DNA from: UBA1413 sp964552955
GTDB taxonomy: Bacteria > Bacteroidota > Bacteroidia > Bacteroidales > Prolixibacteraceae
DNA: 64,000 bases
Reading direction: 5' to 3'
NCBI GenBank assembly: GCA_964552955.1
Contig: CAZKIU010000002.1
Location: 89,050 to 153,049 of the forward strand
In this document: in pieces, positions 8,923 through 16,960 of the stretch
How positions within the stretch are numbered: position 1 is the stretch's first letter
How the letters are laid out: each line of letters starts with the position of its first letter
The notes under the pieces: model-generated
The model's input: only the letters and a program-made list of their open reading frames with translations
Database searches by the model: none
What the model was told of the DNA's origin: nothing
Position numbers and translations under genes: made by a program

Positions 8923-10047
8923 ATGGAAAAGCCAATGAATATACAGATGGCCGACCTTTATGGCCAATATCTGAAAATTAAAGAGGAAGTCGATGCGGCC
9001 ATGGCGGAGGTGATCCGCAGCACGATATTCATCAAAGGGGGGAAGGTAACCGAATTTGAACGTCACCTTGCTGAGTACCAGCAGGCGGAGGTGATTGCCT
9101 GTGGCAATGGCACCGATGCGCTGCAGATCGCCTTCATGGCCTTGGGACTGGCGCCCGGCGACGAGGTGATTACCTCCCCATTCACCTTCGTGGCCACCGC
9201 CGAGGTGCTGGCCCTGCTGGGACTCAGGCCGGTCTTTGCCGATGTGGATCCTGCCGATTTCAATCTCTCGCCGGCCCTGACCGCTGCGGCCATCACCTCC
9301 CGCACCCGGGCCCTGCTGCCCGTCCACCTCTTCGGGCAGAACGCTCCTATGGAGGAGCTCCTGGCCTTGGCCCAAAAGCATGGGCTCCATGTGGTGGAGG
9401 ACGCCGCACAGTCCATCGGTTCTGATTACCTTTTCAGCAACGGGGAAACCCGCCGGTCGGGTACCCTGGGGATCATCGGCTGTACCTCCTTTTTCCCTTC
9501 CAAGACTTTGGGGGCTTTTGGCGACGGGGGAGCCCTTTTTACCCGCGACGGGGAAATGGCCACCCAAATCCGCTCCATCGCCAACCACGGGCAACGCATA
9601 CGCTACCACTATGAACGGATTGGGATGAACTCGCGCCTCGACAGCCTGCAGGCAGCCCTTCTCGATGTGAAACTCAGACACCTCGATGCCTACGTGGCCG
9701 CCCGGCAAAAAGCAGCCGATTATTATGACGTCCACCTCCAGGGGGTAGGCGACCTCCTCCTCCCTGAACGGCGCCCCTGGTCCACCCACTCCTTCCACCA
9801 GTATACCCTGCGCACCTCCCGGCGTGACGCCCTCCAGGCCTTCCTGAAGGAACGGGGCGTCCCTGCCATGGTTTACTACCCGAAACCCCTCCATCTGCAC
9901 GAGGCTTACCACTACCTCGGCTACGGCCCCGGTGACTTCCCCGTGAGCGAAAAGCTGGCCCAAACCGTCCTCTCCCTCCCCATGCATACCGAACTGGATG
10001 AGTCACAGTTGGAATACATTGTAAATCAGATAAAAGTGTTCTTTTAG
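8923..10047 (+). CDS. DegT/DnrJ/EryC1/StrS sugar aminotransferase (WbpE-like)
   Basis: The protein has 374 residues. The fold-type I PLP site is FFPSKTLGAFGDGGA with Lys194 as the Schiff-base lysine; other family signatures are GNGTDALQIA, SPFTFVATAEV, PVHLFGQ and VEDAAQSIG. These enzymes move an amino group from glutamate onto a keto-sugar nucleotide. The N-terminal IQMADLYGQY matches the WbpE/WlbC group, which aminates UDP-3-keto-GlcNAcA. A second in-frame ATG at 8935 is a possible start. It is followed by an A+T-richer 126-base gap and the MNT-HEPN pair before the acyltransferase that would complete the 3-acetamido step. Confidence 0.87.
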   Translation: MEKPMNIQMADLYGQYLKIKEEVDAAMAEVIRSTIFIKGGKVTEFERHLAEYQQAEVIACGNGTDALQIAFMALGLAPGDEVITSPFTFVATAEVLALLGLRPVFADVDPADFNLSPALTAAAITSRTRALLPVHLFGQNAPMEELLALAQKHGLHVVEDAAQSIGSDYLFSNGETRRSGTLGIIGCTSFFPSKTLGAFGDGGALFTRDGEMATQIRSIANHGQRIRYHYERIGMNSRLDSLQAALLDVKLRHLDAYVAARQKAADYYDVHLQGVGDLLLPERRPWSTHSFHQYTLRTSRRDALQAFLKERGVPAMVYYPKPLHLHEAYHYLGYGPGDFPVSEKLAQTVLSLPMHTELDESQLEYIVNQIKVFF

Positions 10048-10173
10048 AGGGACCACCCTACTTTAGTAAAGTATTTTCTTATTCAGGAGGGTAAATCATT
10101 GGAAAAATGATCCCTTTCTGAAGCGATCACTCTTAAACAATATTTTCTTATCTTTACTTCAAAGATTGTATCA

Positions 10174-10515
10174 GTGGTCAATAATCAGCTCATCGAGGAA
10201 ATAACGCGTATACTGAAAGAAGAAGGGGCGCAGAAGGTTATCCTCTTTGGTTCATACGCTTCCGGAAATCCGGAAGAGGAAAGTGATCTGGATCTGCTGG
10301 TTATAACACCAGGCGATTTTATTCCAGCATCTAACCGGGAGAAAATGGATTTGCACCATCAGTTCAATTCGAAAATAAAGAGTTTCAGGAGTTTTATTCC
10401 CATTGATTTGTTGGTTTATACGAGGGCTATGTTTGAAAAAGCTATGGACTCACCCAACCTGTTTTTCAGGGAGATCCAAACAAAAGGAAAAGTGCTCTAT
10501 GAAGCAGTCAACTAA
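10174..10515 (+). CDS. Minimal nucleotidyltransferase (MNT antitoxin-type)
   Basis: The protein has 113 residues and starts with GTG. It contains the pol-beta superfamily signature G-S-x10-D-x-D (Gly26, Ser27, Asp38, Asp40) within LFGSYASGNPEEESDLDLL, so the catalytic acidic pair is intact. MNT proteins paired with HEPN proteins form toxin-antitoxin-like modules in which some MNTs AMPylate the HEPN partner. The HEPN gene begins 17 bases before this gene's stop. Codon use and base composition are noticeably more A+T-rich than in the flanking sugar genes, suggesting insertion by transfer. No ATG start is available upstream without a stop. Confidence 0.85.
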   Translation: MVNNQLIEEITRILKEEGAQKVILFGSYASGNPEEESDLDLLVITPGDFIPASNREKMDLHHQFNSKIKSFRSFIPIDLLVYTRAMFEKAMDSPNLFFREIQTKGKVLYEAVN

Positions 10516-10894
10516 TGCCTGGCTTACCGCTGCTGAAGACGATTTGATGGCAATTGAATCCTTACTTTCGAATGCTTCCCTTACCCATATTGTGGCGTTT
10601 CACGCTCAGCAAGCTATTGAAAAATCCCTGAAGGCTCTTTACGAAGAATGGAATATTCCGGTTATCCGTACACATAACCTGGAGACGCTTTTTTCAAAGG
10701 TGAAGTCCAATTGGGATACCGGATTTGATGATAAGTTACTGGCCGAAATGGACCGGCTTTACCTGGATGCCCGTTATCCGGGCGATTTTGGATTGATGCC
10801 CTATGGAAAACCTACTTATGAAGAAGCCAAAACATATTACGAGGAGGCAAAGCGTTTTCGTGACTTCGTGGTGAACAAACTGATGTGTCAATGA
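10499..10894 (+). CDS. HEPN domain protein
   Basis: The protein has 131 residues. It shows FHAQQAIEKSLKALY (residues 34-48), a THNLE stretch (58-62) and LYLDARYPGDFG (87-98), the conserved core of the PF05168-type HEPN family that pairs with MNT proteins. I do not see the R-x4-6-H RNase motif of the best-known HEPN toxins, only R-T-H at 57-59, so nuclease activity is uncertain. ATG 10499 overlaps the MNT gene by 17 bases. The stop TGA overlaps the first ATG of the acyltransferase, so the pair is wedged into the sugar operon without any spacer downstream. Confidence 0.82.
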   Translation: MKQSTNAWLTAAEDDLMAIESLLSNASLTHIVAFHAQQAIEKSLKALYEEWNIPVIRTHNLETLFSKVKSNWDTGFDDKLLAEMDRLYLDARYPGDFGLMPYGKPTYEEAKTYYEEAKRFRDFVVNKLMCQ

Positions 10895-11490
10895 TGCAAA
10901 ACTATTATTCCCATCCGACAGCAGTTGTCGACGAAGGAGCCGTTATCGGCGAGGGAACGAAGATCTGGCATTTCTGTCATGTGATGGCCACGGCACGGAT
11001 CGGCCGCCGCTGTAACCTGGGTCAGAACGTTTTCGTTGCAGGCGATGTGATCCTGGGTGACAACGTTAAGATTCAGAACAATGTCTCCCTCTACACGGGG
11101 GTAATCTGTGAGGACGATGTCTTTCTGGGTCCTTCAATGGTTTTCACCAACGTGATGAATCCCCGGAGCGGGGTTAACAGAAAGGAGGAGTACCGCCGCA
11201 CGCTGGTCAGGAAAGGGGCTTCCATAGGCGCCAACGCCACCATTGTCTGCGGGGTGACCCTGGGGCGCTACTGTTTCATTGGAGCCGGGACCGTGGTGAT
11301 CCGCAACGTGCCCGATTATGCCCTGATGGTGGGCAATCCCGCCCGCCAGACCGGCTGGATGAGTGAAGCCGGCGAAAAACTGCTCTTCCTCGATGGCCAT
11401 TTCGCCCAGTGCCCCCTCACCGGCGAGAAATATGTGCTCGAAGGCGGTGAAGTGCACAAATTCTCGGGACCTTCGCCCATGATCGTCTGA
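10891..11490 (+). CDS. Hexapeptide-repeat acyltransferase (WbpD/WlbB-like)
   Basis: The protein has 199 residues. The sequence is a left-handed beta-helix of hexapeptide repeats, visible as AVIGEGTKIWHFCHVMATARIGRRCNLGQN and GVTLGRYCFIGAGTVVIRNVPDYALMVGNPARQTGW. The N-terminal HPTAVVDEGAVIGEGTKIWHF matches the WbpD/WlbB/QdtC group that acetylates the 3-amino group of UDP-3-amino sugars. Three starts are possible in frame: GTG 10885, ATG 10891 and ATG 10894. I use 10891, which overlaps the HEPN stop as ATGA. With the WecB/WbpI-like epimerase and WbpE-like aminotransferase it gives three of five steps to a UDP-2,3-diacetamido uronic acid. Confidence 0.86.
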   Translation: MMQNYYSHPTAVVDEGAVIGEGTKIWHFCHVMATARIGRRCNLGQNVFVAGDVILGDNVKIQNNVSLYTGVICEDDVFLGPSMVFTNVMNPRSGVNRKEEYRRTLVRKGASIGANATIVCGVTLGRYCFIGAGTVVIRNVPDYALMVGNPARQTGWMSEAGEKLLFLDGHFAQCPLTGEKYVLEGGEVHKFSGPSPMIV

Positions 11491-11530
11491 AGATCAGTTA
11501 TGTGTCAGGATTTATCCAAAGATTGTATAT

Positions 11531-11566
11531 AAATGGATATATCCATTTGTATCCATTTGTATCCAC
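11531..11566. repeat. 18-bp palindrome followed by short tandem repeats
   Basis: 11531-11548 reads AAATGGATATATCCATTT, a perfect palindrome. Its right half is the first of two exact copies of TATCCATTTG (11540-11549 and 11550-11559), followed by a degenerate third copy TATCCACTTT. It lies in the 161-base gap after the acyltransferase stop and before the convergent GT4 stop. It could be a protein-binding site, a transcript end structure or slipped-strand repeat. No T-tract follows, so I do not call a terminator. Confidence 0.5.
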
Positions 11567-11651
11567 TTTTGCGACAAAAGCCCATATGATCGGATAACAT
11601 AACAGAACTTCAGTAATTATCAAAACTTGCAGAATAGGTATGTTTTGATAG

Positions 11652-13100
11652 TCAGAACTGACTTTGATTGGCTGTGCCTATCCTGATCATCTCCCCTGCC
11701 AGGTGGCGGCGGGAGAATTTTTCGATTTCCCGGGGTAAAGAATGTTTTTCCCCTTTTTGCCACAAGAGGAAATTTTGCTTCAGGGCAGAACTTATCCCTG
11801 TTACATCGCCGAAGGGATGGTAGCTGCCAGCACCGGCCCCGGTGAGAATGACTTCGCAGTCGCTGCCCGGAGGTCCTATTGCCAGGATGGGCCGGCCCAG
11901 GGCTATATATTCATACATTTTTCCCGGAAGGATCTCCCGGGCATTGGGGGAATCGTTGAGCGGCAGCAGTAATACCGCGGAGGTACCCAGTACCCGCAGG
12001 CCGTCCAGGTGTTCCATATGGGGGAGGACTTCAAGCTGCTCCCCGAGCCCATGATCCCTTATCTCCTGCAGGATGGTCCCATCGGTCTGCCCGATCAGCC
12101 TGATCTTCAAATTTTCCCCGAAGAAAGGGATTTCTTTTACCATTCCGGCCAGGGCGGTCCATAGGGCCGAAGGGTTGCGGTCGCGGTTAAAGGCCCCGAA
12201 GTGGCTGATGACAAAAGAACCGGCTGCCTGAGAATGGTCTATGGACGTGGCAGGCTCCTGTTGATCCCCAGCAATGCGGGATTCCCAGGGTTCAATTTGT
12301 ACATTTTCACCGGGTAGACCCTCCCTGGCCACGGCAACAGGTGCGTATGCTGTCTTCTCTTTAAACTTCTCACTGTCAACTGTTCCTTCAAAGTCCTCGG
12401 GGTCATACCCGTTGAATACGACATGGACTTCCCTGCCGGCGAGGACCTCCAGTGAACGCTTCATGCCGGGGGTCACGACGGTGACCACATCAGCGGCCGT
12501 CAGCACCTTTTTTTCCAGCCGGTGGTGGAGCCAGTCGGCCACTCGGGTGAGCTTCAGCCGGTGGTAGAAGTCGATGCCCGTCCAGGGATCCCGGAAGTCG
12601 GCCAGCCAGGGCACCTTCACCTCTCTTTTTAATTTCAGGGCGATGAGGTGCATGCTATGGGGAGGGCCCGTGGACACGATCAGATCGACAGGATGCTCCG
12701 TGAGGTATTTGCGGAGGAACCGCACCGAAGGCCTTACCCAGAAAACACGCGGGTCGGGGATCAACAGGTTGCCGCGGAGAAAAACCGCCACCCGCTCTTT
12801 GAAGCTACCCCGGGAGGCTTCTGAAATATACCCCGACTTAAAACGGCTCTCCTTTGACCGGCCCGTCAGTGTCCGGAAGAAATCGTAGGGCTCCCAGATG
12901 GGGCGGCACACTACCTCTGCTTCCGGGGGTACCTCTGCCAACAGACTCTCATCCATTACCGAAGGATCAGGATTCTCCGGTGTGTAGATGACCGGCTGCC
13001 AGCCATATTCCGGCAGGTACTTTGACATCTTGAGCCAGCGCATCACTCCGCCGCCCCCCGCCGGAGGCCAGTAATAGGTTATGATCAGCACGCGCTTCAT
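11652..13100 (-). CDS. Glycosyltransferase (GT-B, group 1/4-like) with an internal insertion
   Basis: The protein has 482 residues. It begins MKRVLIITYYWPPAGGGGVMR, the hallmark of a Bacteroidota GT4-like family; DFRDPWTG and VFNGYDPEDF mark the N-domain and the domain linker, and ILPGKMYEYIALGRPILAIGP is the C-terminal donor-binding region. An in-frame ATG at 13151 adds 17 unconserved residues. Between the linker and the second Rossmann domain (residues about 240-294, bases about 12219-12383) lies a low-conservation stretch rich in Ala, Glu, Gln and Pro. Close relatives, as I recall them, pass straight from the linker to the HFGAFNRDRNP-like strand. Substrate unknown. It converges with the acyltransferase gene. 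Confidence 0.82.
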   Translation of the reverse strand: MKRVLIITYYWPPAGGGGVMRWLKMSKYLPEYGWQPVIYTPENPDPSVMDESLLAEVPPEAEVVCRPIWEPYDFFRTLTGRSKESRFKSGYISEASRGSFKERVAVFLRGNLLIPDPRVFWVRPSVRFLRKYLTEHPVDLIVSTGPPHSMHLIALKLKREVKVPWLADFRDPWTGIDFYHRLKLTRVADWLHHRLEKKVLTAADVVTVVTPGMKRSLEVLAGREVHVVFNGYDPEDFEGTVDSEKFKEKTAYAPVAVAREGLPGENVQIEPWESRIAGDQQEPATSIDHSQAAGSFVISHFGAFNRDRNPSALWTALAGMVKEIPFFGENLKIRLIGQTDGTILQEIRDHGLGEQLEVLPHMEHLDGLRVLGTSAVLLLPLNDSPNAREILPGKMYEYIALGRPILAIGPPGSDCEVILTGAGAGSYHPFGDVTGISSALKQNFLLWQKGEKHSLPREIEKFSRRHLAGEMIRIGTANQSQF

Positions 13101-13133
13101 GGAGATCAAAATAAGCGAAATTATCTCAGATTG

Positions 13134-13238
13134 GATCAGCAGCCTGCGCAATCTGTAAACAAGTTGCTACCGGAGCGTCGTCATCAGTTGGGGCAATCTG
13201 AAAACAAGTTGTTACCGGAGTGTCATCAGCAGCTGGCG
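13134..13238. repeat. Imperfect tandem duplication at the glyS 3' end (period about 45 bp)
   Basis: The segments 13149-13193 and 13194-13238 are near copies: both begin CAATCTG and share AAACAAGTTG, TACCGGAG and ATCAG blocks, differing by a few substitutions and a three-base shift. A further partial copy, ATCAGCAGCCTGCG (13135-13148), precedes them and matches the end of the second unit. The second unit contains the last codons and stop of glyS (minus strand), so the glyS tail has been duplicated beyond its stop codon. This accounts for most of the gap between glyS and the upstream glycosyltransferase. Confidence 0.75.
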
Positions 13239-14765
13239 CATACTCACCTTTTCTGCTACGATTTCCCTGATCTTTCCGACCGGAATCCGCTCCTGCTCCA
13301 TGGTATCGCGGTAGCGGATGGTCACGGTATCGTCCTGTTCGGTCTGGTGGTCGATGGTGATACAGAAGGGGGTGCCGATGGCGTCCTGGCGACGGTAGCG
13401 CTTACCGATGGAATCCTTCTCATCGTACTGGCAGTTGAAGTCGAATTTCAGGCTGTCGATGATTGCGCGGGCCTTTTCGGGCTGCCCGTCTTTCTTGACC
13501 AGCGGGAGCACCGCCAGTTTCACGGGGGCCAGTGCCGGCGGAATGCGCAGCACCGTACGGGTATCCTTCTCCCCGTTGGCGCCCGTCACCTCCTCCTCAT
13601 GGTAAGAGGCGGCGATTACCTGCAGGAACATCCGGTCGACCCCGATGGAGGTCTCTACTACATAGGGTACGTATGATTCGTTTTTCTCGGGATCGAAATA
13701 GCGCAGTTTCTTCCCGGAATATTGTTCGTGCTGCGACAGGTCGAAGTCGGTGCGTGAGTGGATCCCCTCTACCTCCTTGAAGCCGAAGGGGAAACGGTAT
13801 TCGACGTCGACGGCGGCGTTAGCGTAGTGGGCCAGCTTCTCATGCTCGTGGAAACGGTAGTTTTCGCTGCCGAAGCCCAGGGATTGGTGCCATTTCATGC
13901 GGAATTCCTTCCACGTACGGAACCACTCCAGCTCGGTGCCGGGTTCCACGAAGAACTGCATCTCCATCTGTTCGAACTCTCGCATCCGGAATATGAACTG
14001 GCGGGCGACGATTTCATTCCGGAAGGCCTTGCCGATCTGGGCGATCCCGAAGGGTATTTTCATCCGGCCGGTCTTCTGGACGTTGAGGTAGTTGACGAAG
14101 ATCCCCTGGGCGGTTTCCGGGCGCAGGAAGATCCTCATGGCTCCGTCGGCCGTCGACCCCATGTCGGTCGAGAACATCAGGTTAAACTGGCGTACTTCCG
14201 TCCAGTTGCGGGTCCCCGAGATGGGACAGACGATCTCATTGTCAAGGATGATCTGGCGCAACTCCTCCAGGTTGCTGTCGTTGAGGGCTTTGCTGAACCG
14301 GCTGTGCAGGTCGTCCCATTTCTGCTGGTTCTCAAGCACCCTGGCATTGGTGGCCCTGAACTGCGCCTCATCGAAGGCTTCGCCAAACCGCTTCCGGGCT
14401 TTATCGACCTCCTTCGCGATTTTATCTTCGATTTTAGCCAGCTGCTCCTCGATGAGCACGTCGGCACGGTACCGCTTCTTGGAATCCTTGTTGTCGATCA
14501 GGGGGTCGTTGAACGCGTCAACATGGCCCGAGGCCTTCCAGATGGTGGGATGCATGAAAATGGCCGAATCGATCCCCACCACATTCTCGTGGAGAAGAAC
14601 CATACTGTCCCACCAATATTTCTTGATGTTGTTCTTCAGCTCGACCCCATACTGGCCGTAGTCATATACTGCTGAAAGCCCATCGTAAATTTCACTCGAT
14701 TGAAATACGTAGCCATACTCCTTGCAATGGGCCACCAGTTTTTTAAAGACATCTTCCTGAGCCAT
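13212..14765 (-). CDS. glyS: Glycyl-tRNA synthetase, single-chain alpha2 type
   Basis: The protein has 517 residues. It charges tRNA-Gly in the cytoplasm. The N-terminus QEDVFKKLVAHCKEYGYVFQSSEIYDG and the class II motifs are clear: motif 2 region FRNEIVARQFIFRMREFEQMEM, RPETAQGIFVNYLN, and the motif 3 region IGVDRMFLQVI. The C-terminal anticodon-binding domain starts at about LAPVKLAVLPLVKK. This is the eukaryote/archaea-like dimeric form used by Bacteroidota rather than the alpha2beta2 GlyQ/GlyS form. The length is usual. The last codons lie inside an imperfect tandem duplication. The gene stands alone, with 119 bases between its start and the gmhA-like stop. Confidence 0.97.
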   Translation of the reverse strand: MAQEDVFKKLVAHCKEYGYVFQSSEIYDGLSAVYDYGQYGVELKNNIKKYWWDSMVLLHENVVGIDSAIFMHPTIWKASGHVDAFNDPLIDNKDSKKRYRADVLIEEQLAKIEDKIAKEVDKARKRFGEAFDEAQFRATNARVLENQQKWDDLHSRFSKALNDSNLEELRQIILDNEIVCPISGTRNWTEVRQFNLMFSTDMGSTADGAMRIFLRPETAQGIFVNYLNVQKTGRMKIPFGIAQIGKAFRNEIVARQFIFRMREFEQMEMQFFVEPGTELEWFRTWKEFRMKWHQSLGFGSENYRFHEHEKLAHYANAAVDVEYRFPFGFKEVEGIHSRTDFDLSQHEQYSGKKLRYFDPEKNESYVPYVVETSIGVDRMFLQVIAASYHEEEVTGANGEKDTRTVLRIPPALAPVKLAVLPLVKKDGQPEKARAIIDSLKFDFNCQYDEKDSIGKRYRRQDAIGTPFCITIDHQTEQDDTVTIRYRDTMEQERIPVGKIREIVAEKVSMRQLLMTLR

Positions 14766-14884
14766 GTTGAATGATTTCTGATTATTTGACCGGCAAAAAT
14801 AAGGGATTAAAACAACAATTTGTTTTCAGAATTCTGTTCGCCTGGTTTTTTCTTACAAACAGCGAGATCCAAAGCTGTTAGCTT

Positions 14885-15550
14885 TTACAGCGACTTTTTA
14901 GGATCAGGGTAAATATTTCCAAAGAAATGGGACTCCACCATCCAACAAAGTGCATGAATCAGGGGCAAATGATATTCCTGAACAGAAGCGGTCCGCTGTC
15001 CCGGAACATTCATCAGGATGTCACACAATTCTTTCATTTTACCTCCCGACTCACCGGTTAATCCAATTACAGTCAGTCCTTTGGCTTTTGCTACTAATAT
15101 GGCGTCTACAATATTTTGCGAGTCTCCTGAACTGCTGATAGCTAATAAAACATCGCCCGGATTCCCATACCCCACCACCTGTTGTGCGAAAATGACGTCG
15201 GCACCATTGTCGTTGGCCACCGCAGTAATTAAGGCGGTGTGAGCGGTTAAAGAAATGGCGGGCAACCCCACCTGCAGTTTTTCACTGAGCCACGCTCCCC
15301 GATCGCCGCCCACTTCTATTAATTTGTTTTTAAGCCATTCGTCCACCGGTCGTTTGTGCTCAAATCCCTTCATGAGTTCAGCCACGATATGATCAGCATC
15401 AGAGCTACTCCCTCCATTGCCGCAAGCCAGTACTTTGCCCTTTTTCTCATAACAGTCGATCAGGCACTGACCTGCTTTAAACAGCTCGTCCCTTAACGTC
15501 TCCAATGCCGGATAGCGTTTTACTAAATCATCCAGAATTATTTGTAACAT
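14885..15550 (-). CDS. gmhA: Phosphoheptose isomerase-like SIS protein
   Basis: The protein has 221 residues. The SIS-domain motifs are GNGGSSSDADHIVAELMKGF (near residues 44-63) and SSSGDSQNIVDAILVAK, both characteristic of GmhA, which converts sedoheptulose 7-phosphate to D-glycero-D-manno-heptose 7-phosphate. The insertion DEWLKNKLIEVGGDRGAWL after the first motif makes it slightly longer than the classical 190-residue enzyme. The stretch is visibly A+T-richer than the neighbouring glyS. The heptose 1-phosphate adenylyltransferase candidate is 30 kb away at 44765-45265; no heptose kinase or GmhB is in the window. A related SIS sugar isomerase remains possible. Confidence 0.75.
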   Translation of the reverse strand: MLQIILDDLVKRYPALETLRDELFKAGQCLIDCYEKKGKVLACGNGGSSSDADHIVAELMKGFEHKRPVDEWLKNKLIEVGGDRGAWLSEKLQVGLPAISLTAHTALITAVANDNGADVIFAQQVVGYGNPGDVLLAISSSGDSQNIVDAILVAKAKGLTVIGLTGESGGKMKELCDILMNVPGQRTASVQEYHLPLIHALCWMVESHFFGNIYPDPKKSL

Positions 15551-15643
15551 TTGAATATCAATTATTGCCGGAATTCCACGTTTTCAACTTCTTCTAAAAT
15601 GACAGTCCATTTAGCCCCCCAACATCGATACCTGCCCTCTGCA

Positions 15644-15919
15644 TTATTCTACCTCTTCAAAGTCGACATATTCACCCTCGTTGGATTGGGTGGGGTTCTT
15701 CCTGCGGTTTTTCTCGAGGGTCACATCTCCTTCGGAGCGCTGATTGCGTTGCTGATCCCTGAACTGCTGCTCCATGCGCGACTGCATATTATGCATGGTT
15801 TTCCTCATCAGCAGGGGAAAAAGGTAACGGGTCACCAGTTTAAAACCATACCAGATGATCAGAATGATCAGAAGGGTTCTGAAAAAGGAGACGATAGTGA
15901 GTAATATTAAAAGGTTCAT
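15644..15919 (-). CDS. DUF4834 small membrane protein
   Basis: The protein has 91 residues. A hydrophobic segment (residues 3-24) is followed by a Met/Gln/Arg-rich cytoplasmic tail and an acidic end (YVDFEEVE), the pattern of the Bacteroidota DUF4834 family. The function is unknown. It is on the same strand as the gmhA-like gene, 93 bases upstream of it, and 168 bases downstream of the DUF2807 gene, so it may be in the same transcript. The assignment rests on the pattern MRKTMHNMQSRMEQQF and the C-terminus. Confidence 0.65.
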   Translation of the reverse strand: MNLLILLTIVSFFRTLLIILIIWYGFKLVTRYLFPLLMRKTMHNMQSRMEQQFRDQQRNQRSEGDVTLEKNRRKNPTQSNEGEYVDFEEVE

Positions 15920-16087
15920 TATGCGTATTTAATCTACTGTAATAAAAAAGTTAGCCCCCCCAAATCAGAGGAGGAGCCATCGCCAGGAGCCGTTTATTGG
16001 TGGCTTTCCGGTGGTTATGGATCTGTTCCTGATCTGATCGGGGAGTGCCCAATCCTCGTGCAATGGACGGGGTAAAATTAATGCTTT

Positions 16088-16804
16088 TTATTTTTTGATG
16101 ATGTTTCCGCCTGAAGAGGTGTTGATATTGATCTCGGAAGGGGTTCCCTGGTAGAAGATATTTCCTCCGCTGGAGGCGTCGGCGGAAAGTTCGTTCTGTA
16201 CGGCCACCCACATATTTCCTCCGCTGGAGGCGTTGGCTTCACAGGCGGAAGTTAAAAAGCCGCCGGCTTTAATGTTGGCTCCCGAGGAGGTCTTGACCTT
16301 CAACTCCCGGGTGGTGCCATCCAAACGTATGTTGGCCCCCGAAGAGGCAGTCAGGTCCACCAGTTGCCCGTCGATTTCCAGCCGCAGGTTGCTGCCTGCC
16401 GATCCATGGATCTCCAGCTCGCCGGCCACCAGCTTGTTCCCGGTGGTGATGTTGCTCCCGGCTGTTCCGGAGATCTCCTTCAGGTCCTTAACGGTGACCA
16501 CCACTTTCTTTTCATTCGCCTTCCAGATGTTGGCCAGCGCCCTGATCTCCAGAACCCCGTTTTCCACGCGCGTCTCGATCAGCTTGTGCAGGTTGGCATC
16601 GGCCACCACCCTGACCCCCTGAGTCTCACCCTGAATCAACTCTACATTCATCCCCGAAGTGACACTCACTCCTGAAAAGTCTTCCACTTTACGCTCCTCA
16701 CTCCTGACCTCTCCATTGCCCTTGACCGAAGGACCCATGAAAAAACAGGAGCTCAAAAGCGTCCCCAGCAGGACCATCGTGCTAAATAAAAACAGCCGCC
16801 TCAT
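16088..16804 (-). CDS. DUF2807 (GIN domain) lipoprotein
   Basis: The protein has 238 residues. The N-terminus MRRLFLFSTMVLLGTLLSSCFF has a lipobox with Cys20, so it is a predicted lipoprotein. The rest is a right-handed beta-helix-like repeat region. The GxGNxxxExRxVxxFxGVxVxSGMxVxLxQG start and repeated SSGANI / SSGGNI motifs (about every 18-20 residues from 140 on) match the 'putative auto-transporter adhesin head GIN domain' family. The role is unknown; related proteins are surface or periplasmic. It is divergent from the S41 protease gene, with 156 bases between the two starts. Confidence 0.82.
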   Translation of the reverse strand: MRRLFLFSTMVLLGTLLSSCFFMGPSVKGNGEVRSEERKVEDFSGVSVTSGMNVELIQGETQGVRVVADANLHKLIETRVENGVLEIRALANIWKANEKKVVVTVKDLKEISGTAGSNITTGNKLVAGELEIHGSAGSNLRLEIDGQLVDLTASSGANIRLDGTTRELKVKTSSGANIKAGGFLTSACEANASSGGNMWVAVQNELSADASSGGNIFYQGTPSEININTSSGGNIIKK

Positions 16805-16960
16805 AACTTTTCGCCTTTATCGTCGTTTGAATTTCAATACAAACATATATTCTTCACCCTCAAAATGGTATCCTATTTCGCCGAACGGGTGAAAATTACC
16901 GGTAAAAGGGGCTATTGCCGTATGTTTTGCTAATTTTGCCCTGCTAAAGATGATTGTCAC

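Noticed and set aside
11520..11600. CRISPR-like array in the TATCCATTTG repeats
   Set aside because: Only two exact ten-base copies, no spacers of constant length and no cas genes nearby.
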